64,000 nt of DNA, taken from the NCBI GenBank assembly GCA_013350335.1, contig CM023539.1:66995449-67059448 (forward strand), in the 5' to 3' direction. Below the pieces are notes generated by a model. That model had not been told where the DNA came from. It made no database searches and saw only the letters and a list, made by a program, of their open reading frames with translations. Every line of letters begins with the position of its first letter. Within the stretch, counting starts at the first letter, position 1. This stretch comes from Chimonanthus salicifolius (lineage: Eukaryota; Streptophyta; Magnoliopsida; Laurales; Calycanthaceae). A program made the position numbers and the translations under genes. This document shows, one piece after another, positions 34,700 to 47,284 of this stretch.

Positions 34700-35190
34700 A
34701 CTTCATCATTCAGGAGAGAAATACAGGAACGCAAAAGCAGGACATTAGAAGCCCATCCAAATGAAAATACAAGAATTTATTTACAACTTCAGAATCCAAG
34801 GATAACTCCTAACGAGCCATCTCATCTGCAATTAAGTTAGCTGACTGAGGAGCCTAAGCAACTTTAAAATCAAATGAAGCAATAATATGGCGAATCCTTT
34901 CAATTTTTTTCAAGTAAACCCACGGGCAGTGAGAACCCAACACCCACCTAACAATAACATGAGATTCACTTGCAACCAAAATCCCAGAAACTCCCAACTC
35001 CTCCAACTCCATAATACCACGCCACAAAACAAATAATTCCGCCTCAATAACTGAACCATTCAGGATTGGGCTAGCATAGGAAAGCACTGTAGACCCCAAA
35101 TCATTTCTACTGTTCCATCAAAATTAAGCTTAAGAAGCCCAGAAGCAGGAGGAGTCCAGAGGACTTGTTGATTTGACTCCAAATTATGCA
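34700..35190 (-). mobile_element. LINE 3' fragment (RNase H region)
   Basis: The minus frame at 35099-34854 shows an RNase H fold typical of plant L1 ORF2: NGSVIEAELFVLWRGIMELEE, then VASESHVIVRWVLGSHCPW. The nucleotide sequence resembles the fragment at 8105-8560, so both come from one LINE family. Everything upstream of RNase H is missing. Confidence 0.7.
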
Positions 35191-35535
35191 CAAATTCTTG
35201 TATGAGTTAAATGTATGTTAAATGAAAAAGGATGGGTGAATCGGCTCATTATGAATTATCTATTTTTTATCATAAACATATCTATACAAATTACTTTTCT
35301 TACACTTATTTTTATTTTCTGAAATTAGATATTTACCAAATTTAAATGTATTTTGAGATATATTGACGGTTAGGTTACACTCAAACCTTATAGGTAATTT
35401 AAATAGTTTGTCTTCAAAACATATTTAAAATAATTCTTTAAACTGAGTTTTATGACAGTTCCAATTTAAGTACAATAATTAATCATGTTATTCGTGTGCA
35501 TGAGTTTGGATCCCACCTTTTTCTATTTTCACCCA
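35191..35535. other. AT-rich spacer left of the MULE
   Basis: AT-rich sequence with no coding region or repeat that I can name. Confidence 0.4.
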
Positions 35536-36297
35536 TTTAAAATGGGTGACCATTGTACAACGGGAATACTCTTTTAGAAGACACGGGTTTTAGTGAACTT
35601 CCCATTTAACCCCCATCTGTCCGTACGGAAAAATTAAAAAAAATCGAACTTTCAAAATTCGGCCCACTACCGGATCACTTTTCCGTCCCTCGGTGTACCG
35701 ATTTGGACTGAGACCATTTTCTATGTGCAGGTACAGTTATTCAGCGCACTTACAGGATCACTTAATAGACACTCGGTGCACCGATTTGGACTGAGACCAT
35801 TTTTTGTGTGCAGTTAAACGACGCACTTACCAAATCACTTTACACACACTCGGTGCACCGAGTTGGACTGAGACCAGATTGAAATTTAATACCAACCCCC
35901 AACCACCGCTTTTTAATTAAAACGATAGTGGTTCATTTCCCCCTCTTTACCACCATATTCATACCTCCACCAACCTTTTCTCTCTTTCATTAAACTTCCT
36001 TTTTTACCTTCCTCCATCATTTCCTCCAACCTCCATTCTCTCTTTCATCCAACCTCTTCTCCCTTTCCTCCAACTTCCATTTTCCAATCATCATTCTCTC
36101 GTTGCTGTTCGGCCTCTCCACTCTTGAATTGCAGCATTCTTTTCTCCTTATTCACGGCTGACACAAAGCTCCGCTCTCTCAATCTTGTGTCTCCACCCTA
36201 AGATAACTCCTTCAAACCAATGTTTTTTCATATTGGAAGTCATACTCACACCTCTACATAAAAATAGTTTGTCAATGAAACAATATATCTCTTATCA

Positions 36298-39200
36298 ATG
36301 ATCTCCCTCTATTTTTTAGATATCACCACTATGGATTCTAGTGAGGGACGTCTATCGACTTTTTATGAATCGTCTAGTGGCATGGATTTAGTTGTAAATA
36401 ATGACATACATGTGAATGATCTTTACAATGAAAATGAATTTGTTGAGATCGATTTTTCAAGTCGACAAGATCTGTTAAATTATGTTAAGAAAATTGATAT
36501 TGCAAAAGGATTTGCAGCTACCATTAAGAGGTCAAGCAGTAAGGACAAGAGAATATTTCTTGGTTGTGATAGAGGAGGTACATATCATAACACGCTTAAT
36601 TTGAAAGATGAAGAATGGAAAAAGAACGCATCCTCTCGCCGTGTCAATTGTCAGTTTGGAGTGAGACAGAAAGAAATGGAGAATGGGTCATGGAAGTTGA
36701 ACATACAAAATTAGAGAAATGAAGAATAGCAATATACAACCTCGTCAAATGTTATCGACGCTTAGAAAAGGAAATCCAAACATTGGAGTAACATCGACTG
36801 ACTTGTACTTTTTTTTGCATACGATTCAGAAAGAGCAACTATGTGGCCGGCCGTAATTCAATTTAAACTTTGATAGAAGATCTACAAAAAGAGGCATTCC
36901 ATTATTGGCTTGACCATAACAATGAAGGTCATTTGTCACATCTTTTCTTTGCACATCCATTGTCAGTTACACTTACTAAGAGATTTAATAATATTTTTCT
37001 GATGGACTGCACATACAAAACCAACAGATATAATATGCCATTAGTCAACATCGTTGGTGTGACAAGCTTTAATACTAATTTCTTCCCATACTTTGTTTTT
37101 ATAACAAATGAGAAATTAGAAGATTATGTATGGGCGTTACAAATGTTTAGAAAAAATTTAGAAGTTGATCCTTACTGTCCAGTTATTGTGACTGATAGAG
37201 ATTTGGCATTAAAGAATTCGATTGAGATGACTTCTCTAATGACGTTAATATTTTATGTATTTGGCATATCAATAAGAATATTCTTGCTAGTACTAAACAT
37301 CTCTTTGAAAAGAATGTAGTATGGAATGTATTTATTTCTGAGTGGAACTCATTAGTAGTGTCTCCATCCGAAAGAGTATTCTATGGAGTGTATGAGATGT
37401 TCAAAGAAATTTTTTGAGATTTGGACCAGGCAGTAAAATATTTAGAAAGCACTTGGATCCCTTACAAAGAACAATTTGTCAATGCATGGGTAGGCAAATG
37501 TTTACATTTTCAAAATCGAGCCACTTCGAGGGTATGAGGTACTCATGCTGTGTTAAAGAATTATATAGATACATTGACTAGTGAGCTTGATGTTGTTTGA
37601 ATAAAGATATGTAATGCCATTGAAAATCAGTTTAAAGAGTTCAAGGCTCAACTTGAGATTGAAAGAATAAATACTCCTCACACTTGTTGTTGATATGCAA
37701 TTTTTACATTTATAAATCTTGCAAGCGCACGAACTATTTAATAATATAGTGATTGAGTGCGAGGCTTAACCCAAAGGAAATCCACAAAATATATGCTTAA
37801 ATTAAATTGGTACTTTTTAAAATATGTAATCTTAAGAAATCTAATTCATAGAATTATAATTTTAATTTAGATCTTAGAAAACCAAAGTTAACACCATTAT
37901 TATCTAACTTATAAATTTAACAAGTCGAGAATCAAATCCTTCTTCTTTTTTATTAAATTGGTGAAACATGAATAATAACAGTCTCATCTTTTTTAATTCA
38001 AAATATCATAACTCCAACCCTAGTCAAAGAATTTTGAGAGAGAGAGTTTGAAAACAAGGAATTAAAGAATTAAAAATTAAATATACAAGATTCACAATAA
38101 AAACATATATATTGAACAATTTTTTTACAATAAACATACAAAGTAACTAACGTAACTAATGATAGTAAATAAATTGACAAATAATGTAAGTGACAAAATA
38201 AATAAATGCATAATTTAAAGATGGTTATGGAATTTTTCTCTCATTGCCCAAAATAAATAAATAAATAGGAGATCTAAATCTGAAATTCACGCTTAGAATT
38301 AAAATGGCAATTTACACCATTAAATTAAAATGGCAATTTACACCATTAAATTAAAATTCATAAACTTTAATCTAATTAAGGTCTAGTTTTTAGATTTAAG
38401 ACTTATAACCTAAGTCATTTAATTAAACAAAGAATACAAAATTAAAATTAAAAGAGAGCATAAAAAGAAGTCTAAATAATCAGACTTTCCAGGATTCTAA
38501 AGGCACATCTCTTATTTATTTCATGGAAGAATTCAAGTACAAGCATTCATATAATTGAGAACAATAAAACAAAATGGAGACGAAAATTTACAACTCTCAC
38601 TTGTAAAATCATGTGGGACTTCCTATCTTCTTGTCTCCTGATCTTTTTTTTCTCAGCCTTTGGTCCTTTGAGCTCCAGGTCAATTCTAATTTTACTGTTG
38701 GCTTAGTGCTCTATTTATAGGCTCAGGGTTGGAATGGATGGCTAGAATTTAATCTTGGTTTGAGTGATTGGTGAATGACATGGATTGGATCTCATGGAGT
38801 TTGGGTGATGGAGATTAAAAGTTAAAAAGACTAGGGTTGCAAAGAGGCTCACACGAATTTGGGTGTGTAGGGTGGCTTGGAGTGGAGTGGAAGAAAGGAG
38901 AAAGAGAATGTAGAAGTTGCTTGGCTTGGGCGAATTTACTGTGTGTTTTAGGGTTTATGAGATGCAATGAAATGAATGGATGGGATTAAAAGATGAAATG
39001 AATGAATGGATGGATGATAGGAAGATAACATGGAGGGTTGACCTTGTGACATGCGCATGAGGTAGTGGAGAGATTATGCAAAATCGTGTGGAGGCTTTTG
39101 TAAATTGGGGATGGGGTGTAGGTGATGTGGCATGGCTTGGGGTGCAAGTTATTCTAGATCTAGGGTTTTTATAAGTGAATGGCTTAGATTGTTTTGGCTT

Positions 39201-40860
39201 AAGATCTAATGGCTCTAAGGTTTATTGGGTGAAATAAATTATATGAATGGTAAGTTTCCTAATGGAGGGTTATGATTTAAAGGTTAGGATAGATGAATGA
39301 CATAATGAATGGCCTAGATCTAACATGATGTATGTATGCAATGGATTAGCATGGAGGCTCTTGGGTTTACCTAAAATGTATGCATGATGTGGATGGTTGT
39401 GAATAAATCTCCTAAATCTAATGGCTTTAATGATGGTTGATAAAAATGGATGGATGATGAAATGATGTATGGATGGTTATGGTCCTAAAGTTGATCTAGG
39501 TGATAGATAGGTTGGATGGCCTCGGTCTGATATCATGAATGTATGGTTTGGATTTGATGGGTGGCTCAAAGTTTGACCTAATTTTGATGCATGAGATGAA
39601 TGGTTAGGATTAAGGGATTAACATTGCATTGGAGAGAAGATTGGATTGTGTGGATTGATAAGGAAATGGACAAGGTTTGGGCATGTGATTGGGTTATGGA
39701 CTTGGGTTTTGGATCTATAAATGAGTACATGGGCCTTCAGTGGACCTTAGACTTGAGCTTGAGGACTTGGGTCTTTTTTGGACTTTGGAGTGCACATTGG
39801 CCTGGCCCAACTGTAATATGCGCATGGACTGCATGTGGCTTGGCCCAATGATAGCTTGTGGAGCTTAGCTTGGCCGAATTGAAGTGGATTTGTGGCCCAT
39901 TAATCTTGAATTTCAGTCATGCCTCTTGAATTACAGGTTTTCTTTTCTAGAATTAAATAATTAACTTCACCACTTTAAAATCTAAAATATTGATTTAATC
40001 TAGACTCTCATAGATGGATATAGACTAACCAATTTACATGAAAACCCTAAAAGTTGAGTGAAATTAATCATAAAAAATTTCAGGTTTTCCGAATTAAGCA
40101 CCAAACTTGCAATTATCCATTGTTTTAAGATTATTTTCCTGAACTCTCCATTTTTATCTACAAAACTAAGAAATTATATTAAATGCACCAATATACATAG
40201 AATTGAGAGCTAACTGGTCCAATAATTAGGGTGAAAATGTAATATTTCAGTACTCAACACTTGTAATATTCCTTTCTTTGATAAATTGAATGACAAAAAA
40301 TCACATTTTGCATTGAGTGAGCTTTATAAACAATATGCTTGATGCGAGATAATTCATTGTCATGCACTTGTACAGAGGAATTTACAATATCAATGGGCTT
40401 ACCTTGTGCATACCAAATGAAGACTATAGGGAAGTTACATTTGGATCAGATCCATTCTTAATGGAGAATCGATTTCACATTGTTGAACGACTTGGATATT
40501 GAAATGAATCGGCATAAGGATGGACTAGATGTCTACTTTGATGATATCAGGAAGAAATATGGAAAATTATCTTCATCTGATCAAGAATGGCTTAAAAATA
40601 TACTTTTTTTAGTTGCCAGTGATGGAATAGATGCCAGTCATCCGATTATTCAACATTATAAAGGACGTCATCCAGGTTCGAAGAACTCAAATTCAACAAG
40701 AAGAGATCCTTCTGCATTTGAGAATGTGGAGAATGCATCAAGGCAAGAAAATGCTCTATTTGTAAGTGATCCGGTAAGTGCGTCGAATAACTGCTCCTAT
40801 ACAAAGCAAATGGTCCCAGTCCAAATCGGTAGACCGAGAGACTGGAAAGTGATTCAGTAA
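36298..40860 (+). pseudogene. MULE transposase (FAR1 type), broken
   Basis: The first part (36331-36714) carries the FAR1/WRKY-GCM1-like DNA-binding domain (FSSRQDLLNYVKK, GFAATIKRSSS, then FLGCDRGGTYHN). The second (36870-37319) carries the MULE core: MDCTYKTNRYNMPLVNIVGV holds the first catalytic aspartate and VTDRDLALKNS the second. After a frameshift, IWHINKNILASTKHLFEKN follows. In the stretch ATSRV*GTHAVLK a stop lies where the family has glutamate, probably the third catalytic residue. The frame is then cut by solo LTR B. The last part resumes near 40264 (FFDKLNDKKSHFALSELYKQY) and ends at 40860. Several stops make it inactive. Confidence 0.8.
37688..40259. mobile_element. Solo LTR B, 2,572 bp, inside the MULE
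   Basis: The element begins TGTTGATATGCAATTTTTAC and ends TTTCAGTACTCAACA, with the perfect 5-bp duplication CTTGT on both sides (37683-37687 and 40260-40264). It belongs to the same family and lies in the same orientation as LTR A, and is alignable with it along most of its length. Its position between two halves of one transposase shows that it inserted after the MULE. Confidence 0.93.
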
Positions 40861-40991
40861 GTGGGCCGAATTCTGAATGTTCGATTTTTTTAATTTTTCC
40901 GTACGAACGGATTGGGGTAAAATGAGAAGTTCACTGAAACTCATGTCTCCTAAAAAAATATTCCCGTATTAGAGTGGCCACCCTTTAAAAT

Positions 40992-42285
40992 TCAAAACCT
41001 AGCGTCTAGCTATTCCAACATGATGTTAAACCCTTTCATTATATCAGTCCATGTCCCATCATCTCTTGTCTCTCTGTCAACCTTTCATCTTTCGACCATC
41101 CATATCATTTAATGCAACCTCTTTTTCCTTTCTAATACCGACCCTTCACCACTACCCATGTTCCCATCTTCGTTGATACCATCTTTGAAACCAGTTGACC
41201 ACTTTTGACCGCCTTTTGACCCACTTTTACCCATCAACCCAAAGTCCTTTTACTGCTTCTCTAACCCCAATCCTACATTAGACAAAAGCTATCTTTTTCA
41301 TTTTTATAAAACTCCTCCTACTTGTGGGCCCCGACGGACCCATTTATCCATTTAAATCAGTCAACCCATCTCCATCCCCTATCCTTGGGTCGTGCATAAC
41401 CAACCCATTGAACAATTTACTCAGTCCTACTCCTAAGTCTCATTTAATTCCATCACTTATCCATTTAACTGACTTAATGAGCTCAAAAAACCAATATGAT
41501 GATCCGTATATCACAAGATTTGAATTCAACCAATTTAATTCTACAGATACCCATCTCCCATCTCCTCCCTGGATCTAATTACCTGTTGCATCAAGTGGAC
41601 TTGATGGCATCCAATAATAATGATGAGTATGCCACCAAGGCAGATTTCCAAGAATTGATATCGGAAGTCAAAGAATTTAGATAGGAGGTCAAAGAATTTA
41701 AACAGAAGTTGAGAGATATGTTTGCCAAGATCCTTGAGTCTAGGCACGATATAAAGACATAATGACTATGAAAGGTACATTTGAGTGTTCACATCCGATC
41801 AACTCGCCTCGTAACGCTCACACACAACCACCTCCACAGCCAACACCACATCCACCAGTACCATTGTCATTGCCATCTAATTACCCGACCTTCTCCCATA
41901 CCCAAATTCTATACGGATATCGAGGATCTCTCTATGTAAAATAACACACACAGATGATTTGGAGGATTCTTGTTCAGTCTCGGGACATGAGGGGGGATTT
42001 TTTTTAATCCTATGTAGTGTAGGTACGGGAGGGAAGTAGTCAACAGGGTTCCTCCCTTTGCCGGTGATTTGTCTCCTCCGGCAGAGGGAGTGAGGGAGGA
42101 TTATTGAACGTTTTCTTTAGAAAAAAGATAGGTGAAAAAAAAAATAGATTGAAGTTTGGCTCTGTACCATGTAGAATAACATACATAAAGGATTTGATGT
42201 ATCTTCCTTAATGAATGAGAGACCATCTAATCTTATTTATAGAGATAATAAAATACATATGAGGAAAGTAAATAAAGGAGAAAAT
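40992..42285. other. Unassigned, possible retroelement leader or gag debris
   Basis: Short plus-strand frames at 41324-41760 and 41762-41944 are rich in proline, serine and charged residues (EYATKADFQELISEVKEF, then QPPPQPTPHPP). They could be gag-like debris, but no diagnostic motif is present. At 41970-42120 a G- and T-rich stretch with short inverted repeats follows. I call no gene. Confidence 0.35.
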
Positions 42286-42290
42286 CCCTA

Positions 42291-45200
42291 TGTAATACCC
42301 CAGCCCAATTTAGGAGTTAATTATGGTTAATTAGGATTAATTAAATAATTTTTATCCGTTAATTATGAAATATTTTCCTTTAATCGTAAAGTGTATCAAA
42401 TAAGTTTTTCAACGGATCTGAATTTGACTCGATCCGAATCCGATAACTCTTTTAATTAAATTCCAAAGGTATATGGGTGAGTTATGAATATAATAATAAT
42501 ATTATTTTAGGCTTAAACCTTAGTTGCTGTATGAACTCAGTCATTTGACTTAGTTTGAACTTCAAATTTTATATTATGCATTATTTTTAAATTCCGGACC
42601 TAATGACATGCCAATTTCGCTATAATTTCACTAATTTATTTTACCCCTAAGTTTTAAAGTGGTAAAACCCCAATTTGACAGGGTAGAGGAAGTCCTAAAA
42701 ATATATAGAGAGAGTCAGTACTCAATCTGTATTATAACTAAGTTGTTTATTTCTTTACACTCTAAAATAATTAGTTTTCGATACTTATTTTAAGCTATGA
42801 AATATGGGCCGTTGAATATTCTTTCACTTAGAAAATGTGGTTTTTGACTTCAAAACACTTTGAAACTTTAGGATGTTTTTATCAGACAAATTTACTCTAT
42901 CAAACTATAAAGTTGGATACTTTTAAAAAGAATCTTGAAGATTAGAAGATTTTGTTAAAACGGTGATTTTTAGCAAAAACACTAGGTTTTTGATATAGAT
43001 TTCACTCCAAATTTTAATACCATATTCAGTTTTTAATACCTGACCTACTGAACCAATTGTATCAATTTAGTGAGACCCTGAAATACCCCGATAAAAGAAA
43101 GGACATAGATGTAAATAGTAAAAAGAATAAACTAATATTATATTATAAAATAATATCAGAAACAGGTAAAAGATGAGTTTTAAAGCTACGGATGTAACTT
43201 GTAGGTCTGTTGAAAGATTATAACACCGCCAATTGCCTATACGGTTGGTGGTAGTTGTAATAGTAATTATAAAATATATAACAATAAATGCATAGTTATT
43301 AAAAAACTTATAAACCTATGAATAGCTTCGGCAACCTGTATGATTAAAAAAATCCATACGGCTGCCTATAAATAGGAGTAATCGGCGAGGAAGGCAGAAG
43401 GTAAAGAAAAAAAAAAAACTCCTCTGCCGTTTGCTCTCTCTTCCTCTTTCAAAAACAGCAAGCCCTCTCTCTCCTATTTTCTTTTCTTTCTTCTTCTTTC
43501 TCTTGCTTTGACCATACCAGCAGCAGCCGAACGTTCGGGTTTCCCGTATTCTTTTAAAGGTTTTCAAATTTAGTCAATCTTATACAGAATTTTGCACCCA
43601 AGGTATCGAAATAATTCTATTTTTATTTTTATTAACTCCATAGTAAATTAAGAGTAAAATAGCTTAGTATTGGGGTTCAAAAAATGAGATTTTTTTAAAA
43701 ATGGAGGAAAAATAGATTTCCTCTTAAAATTTAAATTTTACCCTCAAGATTCGTATTATTTTATGTTCAAAATATAATTTTTGACCATAAGTAAAATCGG
43801 TGAAAAGATTAACCCCAGCTGACTATTGTGTGTTTATCTTTCCGCCTTGTGTGTTTAAATTCCTGTACTGTACCCTCTGGGCCATATTCTCAATACGTCC
43901 TTTTCCAGAAGACAATACGAGGATAGGGCACTGAGTACTTTTATTTACTTTACTGTCTCTGTACCCTCTGGGCCATATTCTCAATACGTCCTTCTTCCAG
44001 AAGACAATACGAGGATAGGGCACTGAGTACTTTTATTTACTTTACTGTCTCTGTACCCTCTGGGCCATATTCTCAATACGTCCTTCTTCTAGAAGACAAT
44101 ACGAGGATAGGGCACTGAGTACTTTTATTTACTTTACTGTCTCTGTACCCTCTGGGCCTCTCACAATACGTCTCCATGGTCCTTTCTCCAGAAGACAAGA
44201 GAAGGCACTGAGTACTTTACATTTTACATTTTATTGTAATGTTTTGGATGGCTGACAACTAACTTTCTGACATAATTTAAAGGAGTAGAAAGAGCCTAGG
44301 TGACTTATTACACATATCATGTTTTCTGGAAAAATAGCACGGGTTGTGAGAAATTATTATGCGTATATACTGACAAATAGAAAATTTATACATTTTACTC
44401 TATCTTACAGATTTTCTGTGAAAAACTCAACCGAAGAAGGTGAGGAGATTCGAACCAACACTTGTATTGTGTTATATGTTAAACCCACTAACACCAGACT
44501 GAAATGGGACCCATGGTCAATTAAAGATGGAAAAGACTATATAGGTCCAGAATACGAGACCTGACACTGCCTACATTTAAGGGATGTAAATGTTCTAACT
44601 GTTTAGAACGTAGGCGTTAAAATGGTGTCGGGGAGTCGAGGATTTGTAGTCTCTAACGCAGTATGGACTCATGGAGTGTCTGGGAATTGTCGGGTAAAAA
44701 CTGGGTGAAGGCATTCGTGTTATTAAATCCAGTTTTATATGTTGTGTGATATTGATTATTTTATTGATTTCTTGTACTGGTATTTGATACACCGAATGGT
44801 AAGGCTGAAATATGGTGGTTCTCTCAGAATAAGTCCCTGTGTAAGGAGGGCACTGGAAATCATGCATTATCATGCATTTGACATTTGCATGTGATAATTA
44901 TGTTCATAAGTTAAATCTGTGGAAGATAATAACTTGGTAAAGTTTGATATTTGCCGTTGGGCTATAATTGCTGAGATTAGCAGAACACCGTTTGCGAACC
45001 GCTGGGTTGGACGTGTTAGTAGGCTGTGGTCGACCGCCATCAACCGTTGGTGTTGGATAGGCTAGTAGACCGGGTCGTGGAGACCTTATGCACTTGCAAG
45101 TTGCTATATTATTTCCGTGGAGGAATTAATATTAGTTCTGGTTGGAACTTTAAATGGGGGCTGACCCCGGTGTTGTAACATGGCTGGGGACCGACCCCGG

Positions 45201-45918
45201 TGTTAACAATACAATCTGAGTAAAAACCTTAGAAGATGATCCTAGGGTGAAAATGGGTTAAGTGGATTAACCGCATTGCATTCATGAAACATGCATTATT
45301 TATTGTTTCATATAATATGTTGGATGTTATGGTGAAATGAGTTAAGTAGATTAACTGCGTTTCATTTATGGAATATGCATTGTTATTTATTCCATGAATA
45401 TTGTATATTGGATTTTATGGTGAGTTCTCCCCACTGGGCTGTTGCTCACGTCCCTTACAATGCAGGATCTGAACCAGAGGAGGGATTGGAGGGACCAGTG
45501 GTGCCTCGTTGAAAGTAAGAACTTAGAAGTTCCTAAGGTTTTCCGCACATGAAAACCATTTGTTTGCTTAAATATATTTGAGTGTTTGTAATAAATATGC
45601 CTCATGTGGCATAAGAAACTTATGTCTGTAAGTTTTAATGTCGTTGTTTTAATGTCGTATACATTATATCCACTATGTTTTCGTGCGTAACGCTGATGAG
45701 ACAAATGAAAATATTCGTTGTGTGATATGGGTTGTATATGGGACATATGGTATATGTTTGAGTCCATGTGTGAAAAACACGTGTGACATTTTCTAGGATC
45801 GGGTTTTGGTAAACTTGAAGATCCAGCCTAGTTATGACAATGTGTGATTAGAGTTTATTGTTTAAAAAAAAAAAATTTAGTCGCGTTCCGGGCCCACATC
45901 TGGGTTCGGGGCGTGACA
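42291..45918 (+). mobile_element. Solo LTR D, 3,628 bp, gypsy type
   Basis: The element begins TGTAATACCCCAGCCC and ends GGTTCGGGGCGTGACA, with the perfect duplication CCCTA (42286-42290 and 45919-45923). Such long LTRs with these ends are found in Ty3/gypsy chromoviruses of the Tekay/Del group; I infer the class from this. It has no intact gene, and the frames inside are short. A four-copy 92-bp minisatellite lies inside it. Confidence 0.92.
43868..44225. repeat. 92-bp minisatellite, four copies, inside LTR D
   Basis: The unit begins CTGTACCCTCTGGGCC and contains CAATACGTCCTT, AGAAGACAATACGAGG and GGGCACTGAGTAC. Starts are at 43868, 43959, 44051 and 44143. The middle copies are nearly identical, and the fourth is altered and shortened. 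It expanded within the LTR. Confidence 0.9.
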
Positions 45919-45923
45919 CCCTA

Positions 45924-46310
45924 AATAGGGAAATACAATATTAAACAAATCCTAAATATATTTAACATCTAAATATATCTTAATACTCTATAGTTATTCA
46001 TATATTATCTTGCCCGCCAGACCCTCAAGACCGTGTGATCAGTCTAGTGCAATTTGAAGACCCCTTCGTGACTGAATTGGTTCGACCTTGTTTGAGCACA
46101 TGGTTGGTCATTGCTTTGGTCGTCTTGAATACAGTTAGCTTTCGTTTGTGCTTTCACAGTTGTGCAATTACCATCTTCATCGTTTGACTCTTTGGAATTG
46201 GTCTCCATCTTTGTCTGGTACCTCGAGACAGTCTCCATCGCTATGGCGACGATGCAATTATTTTGCTTGATTTCAATTCAAGGACGAATTCTTTTTCAAG
46301 ACCGGGGGAC
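45924..46310 (+). other. End of an eroded retroelement interior
   Basis: Sequence between LTR D and a polypurine-like stretch (CAAGACCGGGGGA, 46298-46310). GAATTCTTTTTCAAGACC just before it resembles the last codons of a plant gypsy polyprotein. No intact frame remains. Confidence 0.35.
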
Positions 46311-46467
46311 TGATGTAGGACACACATATCATACGTGGACCCCATTTTGATACTTTATTTATTTTAATTTTAATTTTAGGTAATTTTGTTTGATTTCCTC
46401 AATGTAGTTTTATTAGTTTAGATGGGATTTGTATTCTTGTTTGAAGTTTCCTTCTAAAACTAGATTT

Positions 46468-46520
<53 letters not shown>

Positions 46521-46657
46521 TTTATTTTAATTTTAATTTTAGGCAATTTTGTTTGATTTCCTCAATGTAGTTTTATTAGTTTAGATGGGATTTGTATTCC
46601 TGTTTGAAGTTTCCTTCTAAAACTAGATTTGTATATGTATATGTATACATATATATG

Positions 46658-46694
<37 letters not shown>

Positions 46695-46775
46695 ATTTTA
46701 TCTTTTCTCTCTCTTTCTCATGTCGGGTGTTGCAGGCTCCCTTTTCAACCCTGTCTCGGTGAAGACAAGGAATCT
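46311..46775 (+). mobile_element. Possible 3' LTR start, with duplicated segment
   Basis: TGATGTAGGACACA directly follows the polypurine-like stretch, as expected for an LTR start. The right end is not identified; the second TRIM and further LTR debris follow. Confidence 0.4.
46358..46632. repeat. 112-bp duplication around a (TA)n run
   Basis: The segments 46358-46469 and 46521-46632 differ at only a few positions (one begins a block TTTTAGGTAATTTTG, the other TTTTAGGCAATTTTG). They are separated by about 50 bp of TA dinucleotides. A second run, (TATATG)n, follows the right copy to about 46695. Confidence 0.9.
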
Positions 46776-46780
46776 ATTTT

Positions 46781-47279
46781 TGTAATACCCAGTATCTACC
46801 TCAAAAGTCCCACATAAGTTGTGAGATGGGTGTTTATTTGAGAGAATCCCCATTGGCCTTGTGTTAGGCCTTTTAGGCCTGGCCAGGTGGGCCAGGGCCC
46901 AAAGCAAAATCGTGAGGGAAGAGTGGGCTCAAAGCGGACAATATCACACTGGGAAGTTGGGGTAGGGTCATTACAAATGGTATCAGAGCACGGTTCAACA
47001 CTCGGACTGTGTGAGTCCTCTACCTCTGTGATGTGACAGAGTCGGGGACAACTCTGGTCTTAAGGGGGGTAGATTGTAATACCCACCACCAACATCATAA
47101 AGTCCCACATCAGTTGTGAGGTGGGTGGGGTGAGTGTTTATTTGAGAGAAGCCCTATTGCCTTTGTGTGAAGCCTTTTGGGCCTAACTAGGTGGGCCAGG
47201 GCCCAAAGCAAAATCGTGAGGGCAGAGTGGGCCCAAAGCGGACAATATCATACTGGGAAGGTAAGTTAGGGTCGTTACA
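46781..47279 (+). mobile_element. TRIM miniature LTR retrotransposon, second family
   Basis: Terminal repeats 46781-46975 and 47075-47279 begin TGTAATACCCA and end GGTCATTACA or GGTCGTTACA. Both carry the block CAAAGCGGACAATATCA that recurs in plant TRIMs. The primer-binding site TGGTATCAGAGC starts at 46978, two bases after the first repeat. A polypurine tract (AAGGGGGGTAGAT) precedes the second. The target duplication is ATTTT (46776-46780 and 47280-47284). The 499-bp element has no coding capacity. Confidence 0.93.
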
Positions 47280-47284
47280 ATTTT

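Larger units (their letters stand above)
35544..40983 (+). mobile_element. MULE (Mutator-like), split by a solo LTR
   Basis: The termini are inverted repeats of at least 165 bp: the left end begins GGGTGACCA and the right end, read on the minus strand, begins GGGTGGCCA. They share the internal blocks GTACGGAAAAATTAAAAAAA, ATTCGGCCCACT and CCGATTTGGACTG. The flanks carry the direct repeat TTTAAAAT (35536-35543 and 40984-40991), slightly shorter than the 9 bp usual for the family. Without the LTR inside it the element would be about 2.9 kb. The interior encodes a FAR1-type transposase on the plus strand, now broken. Confidence 0.85.

Noticed and set aside
26211..40259. LTRs A and B as the two ends of one 14-kb element
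   Set aside because: They are in the same orientation and of one family, but each has its own perfect 5-bp duplication (CCAAA and CTTGT) directly on both sides, and the DNA between them is a mixture of other elements. They are two independent solo LTRs.
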